Source of the DNA: an uncultured Rhodospirillaceae bacterium
GTDB lineage: Bacteria > Pseudomonadota > Alphaproteobacteria > Rhodospirillales > Rhodospirillaceae
Length of the DNA: 64,000 nucleotides
NCBI GenBank assembly: GCA_943787205.1
Contig: CALSLN010000006.1
Span: 62,001 to 126,000 of the forward strand
Direction: 5' to 3'
The notes under the pieces were generated by a model, which was not told the DNA's origin, did no database searches, and saw only the letters and a list, made by a program, of their open reading frames with translations. This document shows positions 17,913 to 27,281 of this stretch, piece after piece. A program made the translations under genes and the position numbers. The first letter of the stretch is position 1, and each line of letters starts with the position of its first letter.

Positions 17913-20766
17913 ATGTTTATGCCCTTTGGCGCCCCGGCAGAGAACGATGGCGTCGATACGTCGCCACCGGTGGCCGACGAGGTCAAAACCACCACCTGCT
18001 ACATGTGCGCCTGCCGCTGCGGCATCCGCGTCTTCCTGAAAGACGGCCAACTTCGCTACATCCAGGGCAACCGCGACCACCCGGTCAACAAGGGCGTCCT
18101 CTGCGGCAAGGGCGCGGCTGGGATCATGAACCACTCTCTCCCCGGCCCGTCTGCGTAAGCCCCTGAAGCGCGTCGGTCCCCGCGGCAGCGGCGAGTTTCG
18201 AAGAAATCGAGTGGGATGAAGCCCTCTCCACAGCGACGACGTGGCTCGGACGACATCCGCAAGAACTGACCCTAAGAAACTGGCGTTCTTTACCGGGCCG
18301 CGATCAAAGCCAATCGCTTACCGGGCTGGTGGGCCAAAGCAATTCGGCACCCCCAATTTCGCCGCCCACGGCGGCTTCTGTTCCGTCAACATGGCCGCCG
18401 GGGGACTCGTACTCTATTGGGGGCTCCTTCTGGGAGTTTGGCGAACCGGACTGGGACCACGCCCGCCTTTTCCTCATGTTTGGCGTCGCCGAAGACCACG
18501 ACTCAAACCCCATCAAGATCGGTCTGGGCAAGCTCAAAGAACGCGGCGCTAAAGTCATCTGCCTTTAACCCGGCGCGCACCGGCTACGCGGCGATCGCCG
18601 ATGAGTGGGTTGGCATTCGGCCGGGCACGGACGGGTTGCTTGGTTCTTGCGCTTTGGTCCATGAGCTATGCTGCGCGCCGGCAAAGATCGATCTCGAGTA
18701 CCTCCTCCAATTACACCAATGCCGGTTGGCTCGTTCGACAGGCAGCCTGGCGACTGAGGACAAGACGGCTCTGTTCCTTCGTGGCTCCGGATGGCACACC
18801 CCTGGTAATCTGGGATCAGCAACCGCGGTCAAATACCGCTGCTGCCGCATACACGATGCTGGCGTCGCACGCATCGCTCTAAGCGGGCACGCTATTCAGG
18901 TCGACGGGCGCATCCTGCTGTTCCTGTGTTCCAACTCATCGCCGACCGCTACACCGATGACGCCTACGCTCCGGATGCCGTCGCTGAGCGGTGTGGCCTC
19001 AGCCGCGGAAACGATCAAACGGCTTCGCAGCCGCAGAGATCGCCGATGCCGCCTTCAATCAATCCCCGTCAGCACTTCCGATCGCCTGGACCGATAGCTG
19101 ACGGCACGCGCCATGAGACTATGGCCGGGCGCCCCGTCGCGATGCATGCCATGCGCGGCATCTCGGCGCACAGCAATGGAGTTCCAACCTGTCGCTGCGC
19201 TGCACCTGCTGCAGATGTTGATTGGTGCGGTCGACACACCCAGGGAGCTTTCGCTACAAGCCGCCCTTCCCGAAGCCTGCTCCCGCCGGGGCCCAGACGC
19301 CAGCCGGACAAAGCGTCATGCGCCAGAGGCACCCCTCTCGACGGCATGCCCCTCGGCTTCCCCAACCGGACCGGATGACCTGTTGCTCGAAGACGACGGC
19401 ACACCCATCGGCGCATCGACAAGGCGTTTCACGTGGGAAAACCCCATGTCCGCCCATGGCGCGATGCACCGGGTCATCGCGAACGCCGCCGCGGGTGACC
19501 CCTACCCCATCGACACTCTGTTTCTGTTCATGGCCAATATGGCCTGGAACTCGTCCATGGATGTCCAAGGCACCCTAGACGCCCTGACGGCGACTAGATC
19601 CCGATACGGGCGACTACCGCATTCCTCACATCATCTACAGCGACGCCTACGCGTCTGAAACCATCCCCTATGCGGACCTCATTCTGCCCAGACACGACCT
19701 ATCTCGAACGCTGGGACTGCATCTCCCTTCTCGACCGGCCCATCAGCGATGCTGAAGGCGCTGGCGACGCTATTCGCCAGCCCATCGTCGAGCCCGACCG
19801 CGACGTGCGGCCCTTCCAAACTGTCCTTCTCGACCTCGGTGCGCGACTAGGGTTGTCCGGGCTTCGTCAATGAGGACGGTAGCAGCCCAAAGTTTCCCGG
19901 CGGGTATCCCGACTACATTGTGAATCACGAACGGGCGCCGGGGGTCGGGCCGCTCGCCGGTTGGCGGGGCGAAGACCGGCAGACAGCCAGGGCAAGGGCT
20001 CGAGTCAACCCGGACCAGCTTGGAACGCTACATTGAGAACGGTTGCTTCTGGCGCGGTCGACATGCCGGTTGAGGCCCGCTATTCTACAAGATGGCCAAT
20101 CAGGCCTACCTGGACTGGGCGGTCGGCATGGGCTTTCCTCGGATCTGCCGATCCACATCGTCATGCAACTGTACTCCGAGCCCGTGCAGAAATTCCGCAA
20201 TGCGGCGCACGCGGCCTTGGGAAAGTCAACCAACCACCGGACCACCTTGCGCGAGCGTGTTGAGCAGGCCTGCGACCCGCTCCCCAGTTGGTATCCAACC
20301 CTCGAAGACGAGCGCTACGGACCCTGAGGCCTTTCCGCTGCACGCACTTAACGCAGCGCCCCATGCACCACTACCACTCTTGGGGGTCACAGAACGCGTG
20401 GCTGCGCCAGATCACAGCCCAGAACCGCCTGTTTGTTCACCATGATACGGCGGCCATGTTCGGCATCGCCGATGACGATTGGGTCTGGGTGGAATCGCGT
20501 CACGGCCGGGTCAAAGGGCCAAGTCAAGCTGGTCGACGGCGTCAATCACAGATACCGTGTGGACCTGGAATCGCCATCGGCAAACGTCGTGGTTCAGCTG
20601 GGGATTGGAGAAAGGCTGCCCCTGAGGTCAAATCAGGGCATTCCTGCTCAACCACATCATCCCTGACAAGTCGGACGACGGCGCAGGCTGTCGAACTCTG
20701 ACCCTGTTCACCGGGCAAGCCGCCTGGTTCGACCTCCGCGTTACGCATCTCCAAGGCGGAACCTGA
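17913..20766 (+). pseudogene. Molybdopterin oxidoreductase catalytic subunit (DMSO reductase family), disrupted by many indels
   Basis: A large catalytic subunit of about 950 residues can be pieced together from three frames. The N-terminus KTTTCYMCACRCGIRVFLKD with VLCGKGAAGIMNH holds the Cys set for one [4Fe-4S] cluster. Later pieces include QFGTPNFAAHGGFCSVNMAAGG, WEFGEPDWDHARLFLMFGVAEDHDSNP, EWVGIRPGTDG, PYPIDTLFLFMANMAWNSSMD, DTTYLERWDCISLLDRPISDA, the cofactor-region piece SWGSQNAWLRQI, and QAAWFDLRV near the end. The enzyme would bind bis-MGD molybdenum cofactor. No Tat signal is visible at the start, so it may face the cytoplasm. Indels occur roughly every 50-150 bp. The substrate is unknown. 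The stop overlaps the next start (TGATG). Confidence 0.8.
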
Positions 20767-21650
20767 TGAGCAGGGCCGAGACGGAGCCGATGTTCGAACC
20801 GAAGTACCAGACCCTTCCTGGCGCATGCACCGCGTCCTGGGAATCGCGATTAGACTGTGGCGCAAGCTTTCGCAAACCCGGGAGCCGGCGGAATGACCTG
20901 CCTCCCTGATAAGACAACGCGGAAACTCGGGTCTGGTGATCGACCTCGACACCTGCGTCGGCTGCCAGGCCTGTGTCACCAACTGCAAGGAATGGAACAC
21001 TGGCGGCCCACATGGCGCCCCTCACCGACACCAACCCCTACGGCGCAGAAGCCGACGGCGTTTGGTTCAACCGGGTGCACAGCTACGAAGTGACCACGCC
21101 CGAAGGCAGCAGCCGGAGCCTCCACTTCCCGCGCTCTTGCCTCCACTGCGAGGATGCCGCCTGCGTCGCCGTTTGCCCGACTGGCGCGTCCTACAAACGC
21201 ACATCCGACGGCATCGTTCTGGTGGATGAAGACAAATGTATTGGATGCAAACTCTGTTCCTGGGCTTGCCCCTATGGCGCGCGGGAATATGACGTCTTCG
21301 AAGGCGTTATGAAGAAATGCACTTTGTGTGTTGATCGCATCTACAATGAAAACTTGGATGAAGAAGACCGCGTCCCGGCCTGTGTTTTGAGCTGCCCGAC
21401 AGGCGCGCGTCACTATGGAGACCTTAGTGATCCGCAGTCCGACGTCTCCAGACTGGTCCGTAAACGAAATGGACAAGGACCTCATGCCGGAGATGGGGTA
21501 TCGCACCGACCAACAAGTATTTGCCTCAACGAGAAAAGACAACGAACACGGCATCTGGACGAAGCCCAGCCCTAGAGCCTTTGGAAGACACCTCCGGAGC
21601 ATCAGGTTTGCTAGGCTGGGTCCGATCGTATGCTCGAGCGGATGGATTAG
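20766..21650 (+). CDS. 4Fe-4S ferredoxin-type electron-transfer subunit (DmsB/FdhB-like), frameshifted ends
   Basis: The middle part is intact over about 500 bp and shows four Cys clusters: DTCVGCQACVTNCKEWN, CLHCEDAACVAVCPTGA, DKCIGCKLCSWACPYGARE, and KCTLCVDRI with CVLSCPTGARHYGD. These bind four [4Fe-4S] clusters that carry electrons between the molybdenum subunit and the membrane anchor. The N-terminal leader from ATG 20766 (MSRAETEPMFEPKYQTLPGA) and the C-terminal end (LMPEMGYR, then NTASGRSPALEPLEDTSGASGLLGW, ending RMLERMD) are in other frames, requiring indels near 20925, 21470 and 21630. The start overlaps the catalytic-subunit stop, indicating an operon. Confidence 0.85.
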
Positions 21651-21660
21651 GGTACAGACC

Positions 21661-22618
21661 ATGCATCCAGCCGCTTCCGTTATACCTTTTCACCACAGCC
21701 TCTGGCGTTGGCTATGGCATCCTTGCGCTTGCGCCATTACTCGTCAGCTACGGCGTCTTGCCAGATGATAACCGATGGCTCGGTGCATCCCTTATGCTGC
21801 CTGCGCTTGGGCTCGTAACCATCGGACTTTTGTCCTCAACTTTTCACCTGGGACATCCCGAGCGCGCGTGGCGTGCGATCAGCCAGTGGAAATCATCTTG
21901 GCTCTCTCGCGAAGGCGGTTATGGCAATCTTTTCCTACGCGCCTGCCCTCGACCTATTCCTATGCTTGGATCGTGCTTGGCCGCGTCGATGGGCCTTGGT
22001 GTGTGGGCTGGGTTCGCAACTGTATTAACGGCGCTTGCGACACTGTTCACGACCGGCATGATCTATCGGTCACTCAAACCTATTCCAGCCTGGGCTACGG
22101 ATTGGACCGTTGCTGGATACTTAAGTCTCGGCCTTTTGACTGGGTTAACTGTCTTGGTCGCCGTTGCCACCGGATTTGGCCTGCACCCCGTACGCTTTCA
22201 AACACTTGCCATTATCCTGGTCTTAGCCGCAGCGATTGCGAAGAACGGGTACTGGGCCCGGCCTCCATAAAGCTTGGGAAGAGCATGCACAGAACGCCGG
22301 ATCAGCAGTCGCATCTCCTGGCAATACGGTTCGGACTGTGGAATGGCCCCATACGGAAGCCAATTACGTTCTCAAAGAAATGGGATATCGCGTTGCACGC
22401 AAGCATGCAGACCTCTCTAAGGAAGCTCGCTCGCAATCTTCTCTTGGTCGTTCCGGCCGCAGCGCTCTGCGTAATGCCGTCGATCGTCCCCTTACCCTAT
22501 CTCATCTGGATTATTTTTCCCTGGCGCCCTCTTAACGCTAGCAGGCGTCGTTATCGAGCGCTGGCTGTTCTTTGCCGAGGCCAAGCATGTGGTGACGCTG
22601 TATTACGGGCTCGATTGA
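21661..22618 (+). pseudogene. DmsC-like membrane anchor subunit, disrupted by indels
   Basis: The quinol-oxidising/reducing membrane anchor of a DmsABC-type enzyme. MHPAASVIPF at ATG 21661 is followed in another frame by LFTTASGVGYGILALAPLLVSYG, RWLGASLMLPALGLVTIGLLSSTFHLGHPERAWRA and SQWKSSWLSREG. Further pieces are RSLKPIPAWATDWTVAGYLSLGLLTG, RTVEWPHTEANYVLKEMGYRVARKHAD, VPLPYLIWIIFP and GVVIERWLFFAEAKHVVTLYYGLD, ending at TGA 22616-22618. At least five indels are needed. The order catalytic, Fe-S, anchor matches functional operons. GC content here is close to the window average, unlike the catalytic gene. Confidence 0.8.
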
Positions 22619-22778
22619 ATTCGGTCATGCTCTCCGGGGCGATGCAATCTAGCCCCAAGACATGAAGGTGGCAGCTCTTTCGAATAGTAATACCTTCAGA
22701 TATAATCGCTTTGATTGTGCCCTAAATTTAAGTTAGGGTTGCATTATTCAAGCCATTTTTTTCCTGGGGTTGAGGGTA

Positions 22779-23167
22779 ATGATTGCTCGTATTTTCACGA
22801 TGGTATTCGTTCTACTCTGGCTAGCCGCGGTGCAGCACCTACTCTTCTTCTTCCGTAACACCGATATCGAGTTACGAAAGCGAAAGAGCGCAGCCAAGCA
22901 ACCCAACCTCCATCCTCGTGATGGAAGGAGATATTACTGATCGGACCTACACTGTCCTTGGCGACATAAAAGTAACCGTCAATAAGACGACCATCTTTAA
23001 CAAAGACCCAAGCCCTGCACTCGTCGATGAAGAAACTGAGAGAAAAAGCGGCCAAGATGGGAGCCGACGCAGTCATCTTGGTTAGATATGGAACTGTTGG
23101 TGTATCAATGATGAGTTGGGGATCATTGGATGGGCTGTACCCCGTCAGCACCAATGGAACTAATTAG
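22779..23167 (+). pseudogene. Small exported/membrane protein of unknown function, frameshifted
   Basis: ATG 22779 begins MIARIFTMVFVLLWLAAVQH, a hydrophobic leader. After an indel near 22900 the frame reads ILVMEGDITDRTYTVLGDIKVTVNKTTIFNKDPSPALVDEE, and after another near 23035 REKAAKMGADAVILVRYGTVGVSMMSWGSLDG to TAG 23165-23167. The pattern of a short beta domain ending in KMGADAVILVRYG resembles YbjQ/heavy-metal-type or YdgA-like small proteins that sense or bind ligands at the envelope, but no firm family call is made. It lies just left of the IS3 element. Confidence 0.5.
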
Positions 23168-23177
23168 GGTAATTGCA

Positions 23178-23200
23178 TAAGGGAGCGTTTTTGGCTCATC
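23178..23200 (+). repeat. IS3 left terminal inverted repeat
   Basis: TAAGGGAG followed by CGTTTTTGGCTCATC. It matches the right end in about 19 of 21 aligned positions once a 2-base gap is allowed. It lies 20 bp upstream of the orfA start. Confidence 0.65.
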
Positions 23201-23220
23201 GTCACCGTAAGGAGTGAACG

Positions 23221-23595
23221 ATGAGACAGAGAACAGAACGTCATCAAGAAGCAGCAGACCGGACTGTAAAGGATATCCGGCGTAAGACGCGCAAGCGTTA
23301 TTCTTCCGAGGAGAAGATTCGTATTGTGCTCGCCGGATTGCGGGGCGAGGACAGCATTGCCGAGCTTTGTCGTCAGGAGGGCATTGCCCAGGGCCTGTAT
23401 TATACCTGGTCGAAGGAGTTCCTTGAAGCTGGGAAGAAGCGCCTGGCTGGTGATACGGCACGTGAGGCCAACACAGGCGAGGTCAAGGATCTTCGCCGCG
23501 AGGCGCGTGATCTCAAGGAGGTTGTGGCTGAACAGGCCCTCGAACTGCGTCTGCTTAAAAAAAGCATGATCGGGGATGGGGGAGACGAAGAATGA
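23221..23595 (+). CDS. IS3-family transposase OrfA
   Basis: A 124-residue helix-turn-helix protein. KRYSSEEKIRIVLAGLRGED and IAELCRQEGIAQGLYYTW form the DNA-binding HTH that recognises the element ends; the C-terminal EVKDLRREARDLKEVVAEQALELRLLKK is a leucine-zipper-like coiled coil used for oligomerisation. AAGGAG precedes the ATG by 6 bp. The gene overlaps orfB by 4 bp (ATGA). A run of seven A residues at 23557-23563 near the end could allow a -1 frameshift, since the -1 frame is open from 23559 into orfB and would give an OrfAB fusion. Reinitiation at the ATGA overlap is the other possibility. Confidence 0.95.
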   Translation: MRQRTERHQEAADRTVKDIRRKTRKRYSSEEKIRIVLAGLRGEDSIAELCRQEGIAQGLYYTWSKEFLEAGKKRLAGDTAREANTGEVKDLRREARDLKEVVAEQALELRLLKKSMIGDGGDEE

Positions 23596-24572
23596 GATAC
23601 CCTGCCTCCGAGAAGCTTGAGATCATCAAGCTGGTTGAACAGTCGCACCTGCCGGCCAAACGCACATTGGATAAGCTCGGGGTTCCCCGCACCACCTTCT
23701 ACCGCTGGTACGACAAGTATCTGGAGGGCGGGGTAGAAGCTCTCGAAGACAAGTCGCCCAAGCCGTCGCGGGTGTGGAACCGGATCCCGGATGACATCCG
23801 TGACCGGATTATCCATATGGCCCTGGAGAACCCGGAGCTGTCGCCCCGGGAACTGGCGGTACGCTTCACTGATACGCAGGCCTACTTCGTCTCGGAAGCT
23901 AGTGTTTACCGGCTTCTCAAGTCCCATGACCTGATCACCAGCCCAGCCTTTGTGGTGATCAAGGCAAGCAGTGAGTTCAAAGACAAGACGAGCCGTATCA
24001 ACCAACTCTGGCAGACCGACTTCACCTACATCAAGGTGATCGGATGGGGTTGGTTTTATCTGAGCACCATCCTGGATGATTACTCGCGTTACATCATCAC
24101 CTGGACTCTCTGCACGACCATGAAGGCCAGTGATGTGATGGACACTTTGGAACGGGCCTTACAGGCCTCAGGCTGTGATCAGGTTGAGGTTCAACACAAG
24201 CCACGTCTGCTCTCAGACAATGGACCGTCTTACCTCTCTGGTGAACTGGCCGAGTGGCTCGCTGACAACGGTATGGATCACGTGCGTGGTGCTCCCTATC
24301 ACCCACAGACGCAGGGCAAGATTGAACGGTGGCATCAGACTTTGAAGAACCGCATCTTGCTGGAAAACTACTTTCTACCGGGTGATCTCAAGGCCAACAT
24401 CGGACGCTTCGTCACCTACTACAATCACCACCGCTATCACGAGAGTCTGAGCAATCTGACACCCGCCGATGTCTACTTTGGTCGCGGCGAAACCATTCTA
24501 ATCGAAAGGGAAAGGATCAAACGAAACACCATCAAACAACGGCGCTTGCAACACCGCAAAGACGCCGCTTAA
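23592..24572 (+). CDS. IS3-family transposase OrfB (DDE integrase core)
   Basis: A 326-residue transposase. The N-terminal part contains a second HTH (TLDKLGVPRTTFYRWYDKYLEGG). The catalytic RNase-H-like core shows the DDE triad: the first Asp in LWQTDFTYIKV, the second in LLSDNGPSY and the Glu in HPQTQGKIERWHQTLKN. This last motif is the signature of IS3 and retroviral integrases. The gene is uninterrupted and so may still be active together with OrfA. It starts within the ATGA overlap with orfA and ends about 14 bp before the right inverted repeat. Confidence 0.96.
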   Translation: MRYPASEKLEIIKLVEQSHLPAKRTLDKLGVPRTTFYRWYDKYLEGGVEALEDKSPKPSRVWNRIPDDIRDRIIHMALENPELSPRELAVRFTDTQAYFVSEASVYRLLKSHDLITSPAFVVIKASSEFKDKTSRINQLWQTDFTYIKVIGWGWFYLSTILDDYSRYIITWTLCTTMKASDVMDTLERALQASGCDQVEVQHKPRLLSDNGPSYLSGELAEWLADNGMDHVRGAPYHPQTQGKIERWHQTLKNRILLENYFLPGDLKANIGRFVTYYNHHRYHESLSNLTPADVYFGRGETILIERERIKRNTIKQRRLQHRKDAA

Positions 24573-24585
24573 AATCAACAAACAT

Positions 24586-24606
24586 GATGGGCCAAACTCT
24601 CTCTTA
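24586..24606 (-). repeat. IS3 right terminal inverted repeat
   Basis: GATGGGCCAAACTCTCTCTTA on the + strand, the imperfect complement of the left end. It lies 13 bp beyond the orfB stop and marks the junction with the truncated TonB-type sequence. Confidence 0.65.
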
Positions 24607-24607
24607 G

Positions 24608-24850
24608 TTTATCAACCCTTCTGTTCCAAATACTTTGATGACGGACAGATGGGTCCACCTCTCTTTCACCATCGATCAGGATGGCTTTGTCCAAGATATC
24701 GAAATCGTAAATAGAGAAGGCCACAAAAGCTTTGAACGATCGGCTAAACGTGCGCTCTCCGAGTGGAGATACGCGCCAGCTGTCGTCGATGGAGAATTCG
24801 TGCCACGCCACAACAATGAGGTTGTTATTACCTTTGAGTTAGAGCGCTAG
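24608..24850 (+). pseudogene. TonB-like C-terminal domain remnant, cut by the IS3 element
   Basis: The frame is open from the IS right end and reads WVHLSFTIDQDGFVQDIEIV, then KSFERSAKRALSEWRYAPAV, then NNEVVITFELE, which is the TonB C-terminal fold (G-x-V-x2-x-F-x-ID-x-G ... A ... W-x-Y-x-P). Full proteins of this class carry a membrane anchor and proline-rich linker or are periplasmic domains. Only about 80 residues remain and the 5' part is absent; it is not found on the other side of the IS. An internal TTG/ATG at 24635/24638 could allow a short product, but loss of function by insertion or an associated deletion is more likely. Confidence 0.7.
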
Positions 24851-24977
24851 GCCAGGGCCAGAAATCGGGCAGATATCCGCTAATGACTCTCTTTTTGTTA
24901 ACTATTGCGACGTAGCCGCAACCTGAAAAATCGTATGTCCGGCTTAGACTATGAGCCGACGAGCGAGAGGAACAGGC

Positions 24978-25316
24978 ATGACTACGGCAAAATATACGGC
25001 TCGCTTTACGACAGCAGGACGAATCACTGCGATTGAGTCGTGGCTGGACCAAAACATTAAAGGCAAATGGTCATTCAAATTGGAGAATGTCTCTGAAGAC
25101 ATGTCCAAAAAAGACTACGTCCTCATGTTTGATGATGAGGTCGATCGCAACGCCTTCAGAACACGTTTCACCCCAGCCAAGCGAACTGGAAAGCCGACCA
25201 GGAATACTGTGAGTCATGGCCGACGACACAAGGTCCACTCGATCGTGAGGTCCGTCGTTGTTGATATGCCAGTCCGAGCTTGGATTGCTCTGGGACGCCC
25301 CTTCTACAGGGGCTAA
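24978..25316 (+). CDS. Hypothetical protein
   Basis: A 112-residue frame from ATG 24978, preceded by GAGAGGA at good spacing; an upstream ATG at 24951 is less likely. The first 70 residues (ARFTTAGRITAIESWLDQNI, then WSFKLENVSEDMSKKDYVLMFDDEVDRNAF) look like a compact alpha/beta domain. After FTPAKRTGK the sequence becomes basic and less protein-like, whereas another frame there reads ANWKADQEYCESWPTTQGP, so an indel near 25175 is possible and the true protein may end near 25260. I do not recognise a family. It converges on the GST genes, ending 4 bp from the first. Confidence 0.5.
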   Translation: MTTAKYTARFTTAGRITAIESWLDQNIKGKWSFKLENVSEDMSKKDYVLMFDDEVDRNAFRTRFTPAKRTGKPTRNTVSHGRRHKVHSIVRSVVVDMPVRAWIALGRPFYRG

Positions 25317-25320
25317 CGCT

Positions 25321-25938
25321 TTATCCCTTGTTCGCGCTGGCCTTCTTCTGGCCTGGACGATCAGCACACGTTTTCAGCCACGCCGTCATCTTGGGATACG
25401 GCGAATAATCGAATCCGATCATGTGAAGTGAGTTCACAACACACGCTAGATTCAGATCGGCTGCTGTAAAGCTTTCCCCACTTAGAAATTGGCGACCATC
25501 GCTCAACGTGGTTTCGATGACATTTAAGATCGGTGGCAATTTAGCCAAACACGCCTCGGCGACGGCTTCGTCCTTCAACTCTTTCGGTTTGAAGATGAGT
25601 TCAATCAACGCACCGACTGTATGAGGCTCAACTTCAGTCGCAGAGAACATCGTCCATTGCAAAACAGCAGCTTGCCCGGCCGCATCATCGGGCCACAGAG
25701 TGCCCTTACCGTAGGTCACCGCCAAATACAGGTTGATAGCAAGCGACTCAAACATGACCGCATCGCCATCCCGCAAAGCAGGAACCTTCCCACCCGGGTT
25801 CATCGCTAGAAAATCAGGCAGCTTTGCTTCGCCTTTGGTGTGATCGACCATATTACGTTCGTACTCAACGCCGAGTTCTTCCAGCATCCAGACGTTGCGC
25901 GTGGCGCGTGAACGATCGTTTCCGTAAAGCGTAATCAT
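25321..25938 (-). CDS. Glutathione S-transferase family protein (third of three tandem copies)
   Basis: A 205-residue GST with a thioredoxin-like N-terminal domain (MITLYGNDRSRATRNVWMLE, MNPGGKVPALRDGD, FESLAINLYLA) and an all-helical C-terminal domain (SGESFTAADLNLACVVNSL). The SR-A-T-R stretch near residue 10 places the likely glutathione-activating Ser. The start at 25938 shares four bases (ATGA) with the stop of the upstream GST gene, so a longer frame reaching 26031 is rejected. The three GSTs form one coupled operon. Such enzymes conjugate or isomerise electrophiles; the natural substrate is not predictable. Confidence 0.92.
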   Translation of the reverse strand: MITLYGNDRSRATRNVWMLEELGVEYERNMVDHTKGEAKLPDFLAMNPGGKVPALRDGDAVMFESLAINLYLAVTYGKGTLWPDDAAGQAAVLQWTMFSATEVEPHTVGALIELIFKPKELKDEAVAEACLAKLPPILNVIETTLSDGRQFLSGESFTAADLNLACVVNSLHMIGFDYSPYPKMTAWLKTCADRPGQKKASANKG

Positions 25939-26585
25939 GTCTGCAACCTTTTCATCATATCTGCTGCGATTGGCGCACGCCGCTCTTGAATTTTTTGGTT
26001 CGCTGCGCGTCCGTATGTTCTTGTGTACCATGACTCAACGCTTGGCCATCCGGAAAGGTCAAAGTCTGACCGCTCAAGATACTCCATCACACAGGCGGCG
26101 TTGAGATCGGCCACCGTAAAGCTATCTCCGGCAAGGTAATCCGTCTCAGACAAAGCACCCGCCATCAGATCAAGCATTGGGCCGGTACGCTCCGCCATAT
26201 CTGCGACGAGCGCCAGATCACGATCTGGCTCTTTCTTAAATAAGAATTCGCGTATGCGGCCGTAAGCTAATGGCTCCAGTTCCGCAGCGGACCAGAAGGA
26301 CCACTGAACGCAACGCGCACGTCCAGAATCATCATCAGGCCATAAGCCACCAGCGCCATATTTTTGGGCCAGATAGAGATTGATCCCCAGCGATTCAGAC
26401 AGCGTTGCATCGCCATCCACAAGTGTCGGGACTTTGCCCGCTGGATTGATCTTTAAGTATTCAGGAGAGCGATTCTCTTGCTTGCCCCAGTCAAGTGAGA
26501 CGTGTTCATAATCAACACCCAACTCTTCAAGGATCCACAAGTTCCGCGTCGCCCGAGAAACGAAACTGCCGTAAATTTTGATCAT
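25935..26585 (-). CDS. Glutathione S-transferase family protein (second copy)
   Basis: A 216-residue GST: MIKIYGSFVSRATRNLWILE at the N-terminus, KINPAGKVPTLVDGD-like glutathione-binding loop (LKINPAGKVPTLVDGDAT), SESLGINLYLAQKYG, and helical domain AGDSFTVADLNAACVMEYL. The start overlaps the preceding gene's stop as ATGA at 26582-26585, and its own stop overlaps the next start the same way. Sequence similarity among the three copies is high, especially in the LWPDD segment, so they arose by tandem duplication. They differ most in the C-terminal helices, which form the substrate pocket. Confidence 0.92.
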   Translation of the reverse strand: MIKIYGSFVSRATRNLWILEELGVDYEHVSLDWGKQENRSPEYLKINPAGKVPTLVDGDATLSESLGINLYLAQKYGAGGLWPDDDSGRARCVQWSFWSAAELEPLAYGRIREFLFKKEPDRDLALVADMAERTGPMLDLMAGALSETDYLAGDSFTVADLNAACVMEYLERSDFDLSGWPSVESWYTRTYGRAANQKIQERRAPIAADMMKRLQT

Positions 26586-27211
26586 TGCGCCGCTTCCTTC
26601 GCTTTGATTTCTGCGACAGCGTGATACGCGGGGCGGTCTAGGCAACGCGTGATCCAATCGTTGACCTTCGGCCATGGCGATAGGTCAAAATCGGTACGGA
26701 TCAAATACTCAACCGAACACGCAGCGTTCAGGTCCCCGACCGTGAACGTATCCCCAGCGAGGTACGGGCGAGACTGTAACGTTGCTTCTAAAGTATCGAG
26801 CGACGGCTTGGACTTTTCTCCTGCGGTATCAATGACGTCCTGCTCTCGGTCCTCAGGCGCCTTAAAAATGAACTGAACTAAGCGGGTTGCCCCTGGTGGC
26901 TCGACTTCTGTCGCGGAGAACAATGTCCACTGCAAACACAACGCCTGACCGGCAGCATCATCTGGCCACAGACTGCCTTTGCCGTAGGTTTGCGCCACAT
27001 AGAGGTTGATCGCGAGGCTCTCAAATAGAGCAACATCGCCATCGACGAGCGCTGGAATTTTCGCTCCTGGGTTTATTGCCATGAAATCAGCCGTCTTGGC
27101 TTCTCCCGTGGCGTAGTTCAGAGGCTTATGTTCGTATTCAACGCCCGCTTCTTCCAGGGCCCAGAGGCACCGGGCAGAGCGTGAAATAGCTTTCCCTAGT
27201 AGCGTGATCAT
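26582..27211 (-). CDS. Glutathione S-transferase family protein (first copy)
   Basis: A 209-residue GST and the promoter-proximal gene of the triplet: MITLLGKAISRSARCLWALE, MAINPGAKIPALVDGD, FESLAINLYVAQTYGKGSLWPDDAAGQA, and AGDTFTVGDLNAACSVEYL. It is closest to the third copy in the WTLFSATEVEP segment, which suggests two duplication steps. The gene is divergent from the peptide-binding-protein gene at 27282 across 70 bp. Three linked but divergent GSTs usually mean different electrophilic substrates rather than dosage. Confidence 0.92.
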   Translation of the reverse strand: MITLLGKAISRSARCLWALEEAGVEYEHKPLNYATGEAKTADFMAINPGAKIPALVDGDVALFESLAINLYVAQTYGKGSLWPDDAAGQALCLQWTLFSATEVEPPGATRLVQFIFKAPEDREQDVIDTAGEKSKPSLDTLEATLQSRPYLAGDTFTVGDLNAACSVEYLIRTDFDLSPWPKVNDWITRCLDRPAYHAVAEIKAKEAAQ

Positions 27212-27281
27212 CTTGCGTTCCTATCAATAATTATTTGAAAGGAGTTTAGAGGCTTGGCACGAGGCGCGCTACACTCGCGTC

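Larger units (their letters stand above)
23178..24606 (+). mobile_element. IS3-family insertion sequence
   Basis: A compact element of about 1.43 kb with two overlapping genes, orfA and orfB, and imperfect terminal inverted repeats. The left end at 23178-23200 begins TAAGGGAG and ends TTTGGCTCATC; the complement of the right end at 24586-24606 begins TAAGAGAG and ends TTTGGCCCATC. No target-site duplication was seen (GCA on the left, GTT on the right). Both reading frames are intact, in contrast to the indel-rich genes upstream. The insertion sits at the edge of a truncated TonB-type domain. Confidence 0.85.

Noticed and set aside
20976-21662. A 228-residue minus-strand frame opposite the Fe-S subunit.
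   Set aside because: It is the shadow of a gene with four intact Cys clusters on the other strand.
23168-24615. Target-site duplication of the IS3 element.
   Set aside because: The three bases on each side differ (GCA and GTT), so no duplication can be claimed.
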